40,951 nt of DNA from an uncultured Paracoccaceae bacterium (lineage in GTDB: Bacteria; Pseudomonadota; Alphaproteobacteria; Rhodobacterales; Rhodobacteraceae). Position 1 is the first letter of the stretch; each line of letters begins with the position of its first letter. The stretch is taken from positions 1-40,951 of the forward strand of contig CANMUM010000015.1 of the NCBI GenBank assembly GCA_947501025.1, given 5' to 3'. The notes under the pieces were generated by a model. It ran no database searches and was not told where the DNA came from. It saw only the letters and a program-made list of their open reading frames with translations. This document shows positions 35,037 through 40,951 of this stretch, one piece after another. The position numbers and the translations under genes are program-made.

Positions 35037-35300
35037 TTAATGAAGCATGCCCTGAATGATCGAAAGCGTTACGATCACGACTATTGGCGTGACATCTAAT
35101 CCACCAAATGGCGGTATAAAGCGACGCAATGGGCCAAAAATTGGATTTGTTAAGCTTGTCAAAACATTCCAGATTTGCGACCAAATTGGCGTGCGCAAAG
35201 AGATGATATTGAATGACAGAAGCCATGACATAACCACAAATGCGAAAATCACATAGATATACATTTGGATAATGACGCTAAGATAATATGCTATTCCCAT
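35037..35300 (-). CDS. YggT family membrane protein
   Basis: An 87-aa integral membrane protein with hydrophobic segments at both ends and the YggT signature NPIFGPLRRFIPPFGGLDVTP. Family members may help in osmotic stress or membrane organisation, but the role is not established. A 15-nt near-palindrome (CATGATT A AATCATG, 35012-35026) lies just past its stop. The upstream ribosome site is weak. Confidence 0.9.
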   Translation of the reverse strand: MGIAYYLSVIIQMYIYVIFAFVVMSWLLSFNIISLRTPIWSQIWNVLTSLTNPIFGPLRRFIPPFGGLDVTPIVVIVTLSIIQGMLH

Positions 35301-35367
35301 GAATTTGCTTGCCTCTATTGTTCACTCATGGAATTAATAGCCCAACAATCAAAATACAAGGCTCAAC

Positions 35368-35913
35368 ATGTACCCATTTATACGAATGATGAATGTCATT
35401 CGCAAAGCACGAAAAAAATCACCCATGGGATTATTCGAAAAAGAAGTCACACAAATTCGTGTATATCCTTGGGATCTTGATATTTTTAACGAACTTAATA
35501 ATGGCCGTGCATTAACTCTTTACGACATGGGGCGCTTTTCACTTAGCGCGCGTACGGGGCTTGATAAAATCTTGATGCGTGAAAAACTTGGCCTTACGGT
35601 TGCTGGTTCTTTCATACGTTATAGACGCCGCATTCAAGCTTTCCAAAAAATCGACATCAGCGCGCAATGTATCGGGATTGATGATAAATTCTTCTATATG
35701 CTGCAAAATATGCATCGCAATGGGGAGGCCGTGGGGCAAGTTTTAATTCGCGCAGGTTTAACGAGAAATGGGCTGATGTCTCCAAAACTATTAATTGACT
35801 TAATGGATGTAGACATCAAAGATGTACCGAAATTGCCGCAATGGGCTCAAAATATTGCAAATGCAGATAATGAGCGCCCATGGCCCCCAAAGGATGATGA
35901 AAATGAAAAATAA
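35368..35913 (+). CDS. hotdog-fold acyl-CoA thioesterase family protein
   Basis: A 181-aa protein of the 4-hydroxybenzoyl-CoA thioesterase-like (4HBT_2) group. It has RVYPWDLDIFNELNNGRALTLYD, the position where the family usually has a catalytic Asp, and a hotdog-like beta core with FIRYRRRIQAFQKIDI. Substrate not determined. AAGG 8 nt upstream supports the ATG at 35368. Its last 11 nt overlap the transporter gene. Confidence 0.82.
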   Translation: MYPFIRMMNVIRKARKKSPMGLFEKEVTQIRVYPWDLDIFNELNNGRALTLYDMGRFSLSARTGLDKILMREKLGLTVAGSFIRYRRRIQAFQKIDISAQCIGIDDKFFYMLQNMHRNGEAVGQVLIRAGLTRNGLMSPKLLIDLMDVDIKDVPKLPQWAQNIANADNERPWPPKDDENEK

Positions 35914-37210
35914 AATTCGCGCATGGATGCTTTTTGACTTTGCAGCACAACCCTTTCACACTCTGGTTGTTTCATTTTTGTTCATCCCGTATTTTAATCA
36001 AGTCATTGCTGGCGGAGGAGAAAAGGGACAAATCCTTGTGTCAGTCGCTGGCTTCATCTCAGCCTTGCTCGTCGCTGTTTTAGCTCCAGTTATATCCTCA
36101 ATTGTTGACCAAGCAGGGCACCGAAAGCGTTGGATCACATTTTTCACTGTAATATTTGCCATTTCATGCCTTGGATTAATGCTTGAAAGCTCCGTGATAA
36201 CAGTGCTCATCGCCTATTCAATTGCTTATTCAGCAATTGAAATGTTGCTTATTACGATGAACGCTTATTTACCTGATTTTCAAAAAGACGGACATATCGG
36301 GAAGATCTCAGGGGATGCATGGGGTTATGGCTATATTGGCGGTCTCATACTGCTTGTCGTGTTTGTACTTTTACTATTGCCATCTGAAGGATCAGATTTA
36401 ACATTATTTGGTTTTGCTGCTATACTTGGGCATAATGGGCCGATTTGGACAGGACCAGTTTCCGCAATCTGGCTCATCCTATTTATGTTGCCATTTTTTG
36501 TCTTGTTCAAAAATGAAAAAGGTGCAAAATCTGGCAAAGATGCCGTGCAAACTGGACTGACTTCCTTGAAAAAATCTGGACTATTGGCATGGAATGACTT
36601 GCGGCTTCGTTGGTTTTTCATATCGTCCCTAGTGTTTAGAGATGCCCTTGCTGGCCTTTTCATTTTTGGTGCGATTTATGCTCAAAATGTACTTGGGTGG
36701 CCGATCATGGCAATGACACCTTTTAGTGTCGGAATTTATGGAATTGTACTGAACATCACAGGCATTATTGGCGGTATAGGAGGCGGAACGCTTGATCGCA
36801 AATTTGGGAGCCAGGCGGTCGTGCGCTGGTCAATCATGCTATTTATTCTTCTTTGCTTCGTCATGATGAGCACGAACAGAGAAAGTGTATTATTTATCCC
36901 CGTTGATCCTTCAAGCACACTCCCAGACTGGGTCTTTTTTATCTGCGGAATGTTCATTGGGATAGGGGTTGGTGCTATACAAGGTGCATCTCGCGGGATG
37001 GTTGTCCCTGAGACCGAAGGCAAAATGCAACGCGGGGAGGCGTTCGGTATTTATGGCATGATGGGGCGTGCAACAGCATTTATTGCGCCTATCCTTGTTG
37101 GGCTATTTACGGCCATTTCAGGCAATGCACAATTTGGTGTATGGCCAATTTTTGGACTATTTGTTATATCAGCAATATGTTTTAGAAAATTCGAAAAGAC
37201 TACGGGGTAG
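35903..37210 (+). CDS. MFS transporter, UMF1/Atg22-like
   Basis: A 435-aa polytopic protein with about twelve hydrophobic helices. The start IRAWMLFDFAAQPFHTLV is the characteristic opening of the UMF1/Atg22-like branch of the major facilitator superfamily; QAGHRKRWITFF matches the loop 2-3 motif. Substrate unknown. The ATG at 35903 has AGGA 8 nt upstream; earlier ATGs at 35894 and 35897 overlap that ribosome site. It overlaps the thioesterase gene by 11 nt and mepA follows after 4 nt. Confidence 0.88.
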   Translation: MKNKIRAWMLFDFAAQPFHTLVVSFLFIPYFNQVIAGGGEKGQILVSVAGFISALLVAVLAPVISSIVDQAGHRKRWITFFTVIFAISCLGLMLESSVITVLIAYSIAYSAIEMLLITMNAYLPDFQKDGHIGKISGDAWGYGYIGGLILLVVFVLLLLPSEGSDLTLFGFAAILGHNGPIWTGPVSAIWLILFMLPFFVLFKNEKGAKSGKDAVQTGLTSLKKSGLLAWNDLRLRWFFISSLVFRDALAGLFIFGAIYAQNVLGWPIMAMTPFSVGIYGIVLNITGIIGGIGGGTLDRKFGSQAVVRWSIMLFILLCFVMMSTNRESVLFIPVDPSSTLPDWVFFICGMFIGIGVGAIQGASRGMVVPETEGKMQRGEAFGIYGMMGRATAFIAPILVGLFTAISGNAQFGVWPIFGLFVISAICFRKFEKTTG

Positions 37211-37214
37211 AGAT

Positions 37215-38156
37215 ATGATTAAAAAAATCCTTTCTGTTGCAGCCATGAGCACAGCGTTATTATTCGTGCCTATTGGGTGCGATGATGATTCATCATCTTC
37301 GGCCAAAGCCGCAGGGCCAGTTATTGGAGATAGCATATCGGGATCTGGTCGCTTAGCAAAAGAGTTCTTTGGGCCTATTCGGACACCAAGTGGTGGTGCA
37401 CCACAATCCATCGGAGAATATGCACTTGGCTGTATAGTTGGTGCAGAAGCCCTTCCCGAAACAGGGCCAACTTGGCAAGCCATGCGCCTTTCGCGCAATC
37501 GCAATTACGGCCATCCCGTGCTGGTAGATTACCTCAAAGACCTAAGCGTTAAAGCACGTGATCAAGCGGGTTGGGCTGGTCTCTATGTAGGGGACATGTC
37601 TCAACCACGCGGTGGCCCGATGACATCAGGCCATGCCAGCCATCAGCTCGGCCTTGATGCTGACATCTGGATGCTTCCGCCCCAGCGTCTTAACCTCACC
37701 CGCACGGAACGTGAAAATCTTTCGTCAATTTCAGTGGTGTCATCAGATTATTTACGCACCAATAATAATTGGACGAACGGGCATTTCAAAGTTATGCGCG
37801 CAGCAGCAAGCGATGACCGTGTGGCACGTATATTTGTGACACCTGCTGTCAAAATTGCAATGTGCAAAACCGAAACAGGCAATCGTGATTATCTGCGCAA
37901 AATTCGTCCATGGTGGGGACATAATTACCATTTCCATGTACGTTTGAACTGCCCAGCAGGGTCACCTAACTGTGTACCACAATGGACAATTCCAAAAGGT
38001 GATGATGGCTGTGCTTATGCTGAAGAATTCTATGGAATGCATATTGCTAAAACAATTCCAATTCCAAAAGCAGATCCAGACGCGCCAAAAGCCAAACCAA
38101 AACTTGCCAAAACATTGGCGCGTATGCCTGCACAATGTGCGCCATTGGTGCAATAA
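37215..38156 (+). CDS. mepA: penicillin-insensitive murein endopeptidase MepA
   Basis: MepA is a periplasmic zinc endopeptidase that cuts D-Ala-meso-DAP cross-links. The 313-aa protein has a signal sequence ending FVPIGC, which looks like a lipoprotein site although the -3 residue is Pro, so lipidation is uncertain. Zinc ligands are visible as His143 and Asp150 in SGHASHQLGLDADIW and the HxH of HNYHFHV (His239, His241). The tail is Lys/Pro/Ala-rich. It sits between the transporter and the phytase-like gene, with gaps of 4 and 6 nt. Confidence 0.93.
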   Translation: MIKKILSVAAMSTALLFVPIGCDDDSSSSAKAAGPVIGDSISGSGRLAKEFFGPIRTPSGGAPQSIGEYALGCIVGAEALPETGPTWQAMRLSRNRNYGHPVLVDYLKDLSVKARDQAGWAGLYVGDMSQPRGGPMTSGHASHQLGLDADIWMLPPQRLNLTRTERENLSSISVVSSDYLRTNNNWTNGHFKVMRAAASDDRVARIFVTPAVKIAMCKTETGNRDYLRKIRPWWGHNYHFHVRLNCPAGSPNCVPQWTIPKGDDGCAYAEEFYGMHIAKTIPIPKADPDAPKAKPKLAKTLARMPAQCAPLVQ

Positions 38157-38162
38157 AATCTG

Positions 38163-39038
38163 ATGAAATCATTCTTCATTGTTGCGGCGCTGCTTATTGC
38201 GGCGCCCATTTTTTCGGAAACGATTGAGCTACAATCTAAAACTCGAATTAGCCATTCGGCACCCGAATTTGGTGGCTTATCTGGAATTGTCGTCACTGAT
38301 CATGGTGCATCTTTTTTGGCAGTCTCTGATAAAGGGACGATATGGAAAGGTGAATTTGAACGTGATGCACAAGGCGCGCTAATTTCTGCAAAAAACTTGG
38401 AATTTAAGCCTATAAAAACATCAAAAGGCACAGATGTTGATAAACAAAATATTGATGCCGAAGAAATTGATATAGACCGCCAAGGTCGCCTCTATATCTC
38501 TTTTGAATCCAACTCGCGCGTTTCTTCATTTGAAAAATGGGACAGCAATGCAACCTTAATCCAACGTCCATCAGAGTTTTTAAATTTCGGCTTTAATTCT
38601 GGTCCAGAAGCGATGGCAATTGGCCCAGATGACAGTATACTCGTTGTTCCAGAGCGTTCGGGTAAATTGGAGCGCCCATTCCCGATATACACATATAGTA
38701 AAGGAAACTGGACGAGCGCCCGTAATATTAGACGCGTACCGCCATATCTTGTTGTTGGAATGGATTATGATCCCAAAAATGCACGACTTTATATTCTTGA
38801 ACGAGACTTCAGACTCCCTGTTTTTTCAACACGAATTCGTTCATTTAGAATGGACGCAAATGGTTTGAGCGATGAGCAATTATTGCTTAAATCTCATTAT
38901 GGTGAATATGGAAATTTAGAGGGTATGAGCATTTGGCATGACACAAATGGTGATGCACATTTAACACTGATTGCAGATGATAATTTCAGCGCCTTTTATA
39001 GCACTGAAATTGTAGAGTTTGTTGTGAAGCCTGAATAG
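38163..39038 (+). CDS. secreted esterase-like phytase-domain protein
   Basis: A 291-aa exported protein: an N-terminal signal peptide (SFFIVAALLIAAPIFSE) and a beta-propeller of the phytase-like family (PF13449 type) with FGGLSGIVV, AEEIDIDRQGRLYISFE, GPEAMAIGPDDSILVVPE and NLEGMSIWHD. Members are called esterase-like but activity is rarely tested. It lies 6 nt after mepA, likely in one transcript, and is convergent with the LOG gene. Confidence 0.86.
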   Translation: MKSFFIVAALLIAAPIFSETIELQSKTRISHSAPEFGGLSGIVVTDHGASFLAVSDKGTIWKGEFERDAQGALISAKNLEFKPIKTSKGTDVDKQNIDAEEIDIDRQGRLYISFESNSRVSSFEKWDSNATLIQRPSEFLNFGFNSGPEAMAIGPDDSILVVPERSGKLERPFPIYTYSKGNWTSARNIRRVPPYLVVGMDYDPKNARLYILERDFRLPVFSTRIRSFRMDANGLSDEQLLLKSHYGEYGNLEGMSIWHDTNGDAHLTLIADDNFSAFYSTEIVEFVVKPE

Positions 39039-39057
39039 ATGTAGGCTCTTTCAAAAT

Positions 39058-39864
39058 TTAAAAAACATCCTTAATCAATTCAAAGCCCTCTTCGGCAGTG
39101 TCCACAATATGGAAGAGGTCTAAATCATCTGGGCTAATCGTGCCAGCAGCTTTCAACGCATCCCAATTGATGATGCTATTCCAAAATTCTTTACCAAATA
39201 GCAAAATTGGTAATGTATGCATACGGTGCGTTTGAACCAATGTGAGTGTTTCGAAAAGTTCATCAAGCGTACCAAAACCACCCGGAAATGCGGCAAGCAC
39301 TTTGGCACGCATTAAGAAATGCATTTTACGGATCGCAAAATAATGGAAGTTGATACAAAGTTCGGGTGTTGCAAACTCATTTGGCGCTTGCTCATGGGGA
39401 AGCACGATATTTAATGTGACAGAGCGTCCGCCAGCATCTTGTGCGCCACGGCAGCCCGCCTCCATCACGCCTGGCCCACCTCCTGTGCAAACGACCATAT
39501 CTTCACCGCCCGTTTTTAAACTTTCAACAGTGACCATTTCAGCAAATTTACGTGCCTCTTCATAAAAAGGTGCGAGCTTTGCAATGCCTGGCGAAGTTTC
39601 TGCCGTGATCTCTGATGGTTGACGGATACGCGCACCGCCAAAAAGCACACAGGTTGTGTGAATATTTTCTTCTTCTAAAATCATTTCAGGCTTAAGAAGC
39701 TCAAGTTGAAGCCTTACTGGACGCAATTCATCACGCGTTAAAAAATCTATGTCTTCAACTGGCAAGCGATATGTGGGCGATCGGGTTTGGGCCGTATCGG
39801 GCACAACCTTTGCTAATTTTATATTGCTTTCAATATCTGGAAAACGTCTCGTTTTTTTTGACAT
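39058..39864 (-). CDS. LOG family protein (TIGR00730-like)
   Basis: A 268-aa Rossmann-fold protein of the LOG/lysine decarboxylase-like family, whose studied members are cytokinin-riboside-monophosphate phosphoribohydrolases or nucleotide hydrolases. It contains VLFGGARIRQPS, VVCTGGGPGVMEAGCRGA and the key AFPGGFGTLDELFETLT. It belongs to the longer subgroup with an N-terminal extension of about 60 residues. The ATG at 39864 is preferred; the frame to 39933 lacks family similarity. True substrate unknown. Confidence 0.88.
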   Translation of the reverse strand: MSKKTRRFPDIESNIKLAKVVPDTAQTRSPTYRLPVEDIDFLTRDELRPVRLQLELLKPEMILEEENIHTTCVLFGGARIRQPSEITAETSPGIAKLAPFYEEARKFAEMVTVESLKTGGEDMVVCTGGGPGVMEAGCRGAQDAGGRSVTLNIVLPHEQAPNEFATPELCINFHYFAIRKMHFLMRAKVLAAFPGGFGTLDELFETLTLVQTHRMHTLPILLFGKEFWNSIINWDALKAAGTISPDDLDLFHIVDTAEEGFELIKDVF

Positions 39865-39947
39865 AATATTCTCTTTCTTTTCTAACCCGTCTTGCTCATT
39901 GGAGTACAATTTTCTAAGACTACACCTAAGCAAAGAAGGATGTCTAT

Positions 39948-40775
39948 ATGAACCGCGCAGAATTGGAAAGAGCTATTGAGGCCGCTTGGGATGATCGTGA
40001 TGCGATTACACCATCAACAACTGGCGAAACACGTGATGCGATCGAAGAAACACTCGGCGCCCTTGATGGTGGTGGGTTGCGCGTTGCAGAGCGTCAGGAA
40101 AATGGCGATTGGCATGTGAACCAGTGGGCGAAAAAAGCCGTGCTACTTGGATTCCGTATTAAAGATATGGAACCGCATTCAGGCGGCCCACAAGGTTCTG
40201 ATTGGTGGGACAAGGTCGACAGTAAGTTTAAAGGTTGGGATGAAAACCAATGGAAAACAGCGGGATTTCGTGCGGTTCCTGGAGCCATCGCGCGTAAATC
40301 TGCTTTTATCGCACCGGGTGTTGTATTGATGCCAAGTTTCGTAAACCTTGGCGCATATGTCGACACGGGCACAATGGTTGACACTTGGGCGTCTGTTGGT
40401 TCATGCGCACAAATCGGCAAAAACGTTCACCTATCAGGCGGCGTTGGCATTGGCGGCGTCTTGGAGCCAATGCAGGCTGGCCCAACAATCATCGAGGATA
40501 ATTGCTTCATCGGCGCGCGTTCTGAAGTTGTTGAGGGTGTTGTTGTTCGTGAAGGTGCTGTTCTTGGCATGGGTGTTTATATTGGTCAGTCAACAAAGAT
40601 CGTTGATCGCGAAACAGGTGATGTATCATATGGTGAAGTCCCAGCGGGCTCTGTTGTCGTCTCAGGTACAATGCCGAGTAAAAATGGTGTAAATCTTTAT
40701 TGCGCTGTGATCGTCAAAAAAGTGGACGCAAAAACACGCTCGAAAACATCAATAAATGATCTGCTAAGGGATTAA
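39948..40775 (+). CDS. dapD: 2,3,4,5-tetrahydropyridine-2,6-dicarboxylate N-succinyltransferase
   Basis: DapD transfers succinyl from succinyl-CoA to tetrahydrodipicolinate in lysine and diaminopimelate synthesis. The 275-aa protein has an N-terminal helical domain ([18 protein letters not shown]) and a left-handed beta-helix of hexapeptide repeats including [20 protein letters not shown] and [15 protein letters not shown], then [16 protein letters not shown] stands 7 nt before ATG. It is divergent from the LOG gene. The 176 nt after its stop show no gene or clear terminator. Confidence 0.97.
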   Translation: MNRAELERAIEAAWDDRDAITPSTTGETRDAIEETLGALDGGGLRVAERQENGDWHVNQWAKKAVLLGFRIKDMEPHSGGPQGSDWWDKVDSKFKGWDENQWKTAGFRAVPGAIARKSAFIAPGVVLMPSFVNLGAYVDTGTMVDTWASVGSCAQIGKNVHLSGGVGIGGVLEPMQAGPTIIEDNCFIGARSEVVEGVVVREGAVLGMGVYIGQSTKIVDRETGDVSYGEVPAGSVVVSGTMPSKNGVNLYCAVIVKKVDAKTRSKTSINDLLRD

Positions 40776-40951
40776 ATTATTGGCAAAATCCGCTACAGCT
40801 ATACTAGCATAAGCCTTATCAGACAAACTTAACGTCCTGAAGAGATTGGCATAACTTTTGAAAAGTGTCCGCAGAAACCCACTCAAATATTTCAACTCAT
40901 CACCCGAGATTATTGAGTTGGCGGTTCTATATTACATCAAATATCCTCTGA

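Noticed and set aside
40776-40951. Possible feature after dapD
   Set aside because: No frame, hairpin with T-run, tRNA motif or repeat could be supported.

Overview
The window reads as chromosomal DNA of a fairly AT-rich alphaproteobacterium. Evidence is the complete aerobic (late cobalt insertion) cobalamin pathway with CobG, CobN and CobW in alphaproteobacterial arrangement, a Hint_2-type protein, DUF1636 and DUF1467 genes, an mce-DUF1467 pair, and dapD. The order is probably Hyphomicrobiales or Rhodobacterales; this comes from gene content only, not a phylogeny.

Bases 1-23047 form a B12 supercluster. A leftward operon (14972 down to 1984) carries DUF1636-cobW-cobN-cobG-cobH-cobI-cobJ-[cobK inverted]-cobL-cobE-cobM-cobB-cobA, mostly joined by 4-nt ATGA overlaps. 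It begins with a cobalamin riboswitch (15063-15249) behind a sigma70-like promoter. A second leftward unit has its own promoter and riboswitch (1743-1923), a lone CbiM-type cobalt permease and an intrinsic terminator; cobF follows. To the right lie cobO-cobQ (+), cobC-cbiB-bluE-phosphatase (-) and cobU-cobT-cobS (+). Together these cover uroporphyrinogen III to adenosylcobalamin, except the CobS/CobT chelatase subunits, the cobalt reductase and DMB synthesis (BluB), which are not in the window.

Bases 23048-29429 look like an inserted accessory island for peptide export. It holds a Hint-domain protein, a 105-aa Gly/Ala-rich precursor with a textbook double-glycine leader, a 56-aa two-helix membrane protein (candidate immunity protein), a thioredoxin-reductase-like flavoprotein preceded by a T7G7 tract, a HlyD/CvaA-type adaptor and a C39-peptidase ABC exporter. 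The best reading is a class II microcin-like system with two unusual accessory proteins (Hint and flavoprotein). It is the most novel part of the window.

Bases 29430-30587 hold a decayed MltB-type lytic transglycosylase. Bases 30588-40951 are ordinary housekeeping genes: tgt, a DUF6500-like protein, a TRIC-type channel, a 2OG-Fe(II) oxygenase, a nitroreductase, DUF1467, methylmalonyl-CoA epimerase (a B12-linked step), YggT, a thioesterase, an MFS transporter, MepA, a phytase-like lipoprotein-neighbour protein, a LOG-family protein and dapD. I saw no tRNA, rRNA, insertion sequence or CRISPR array.
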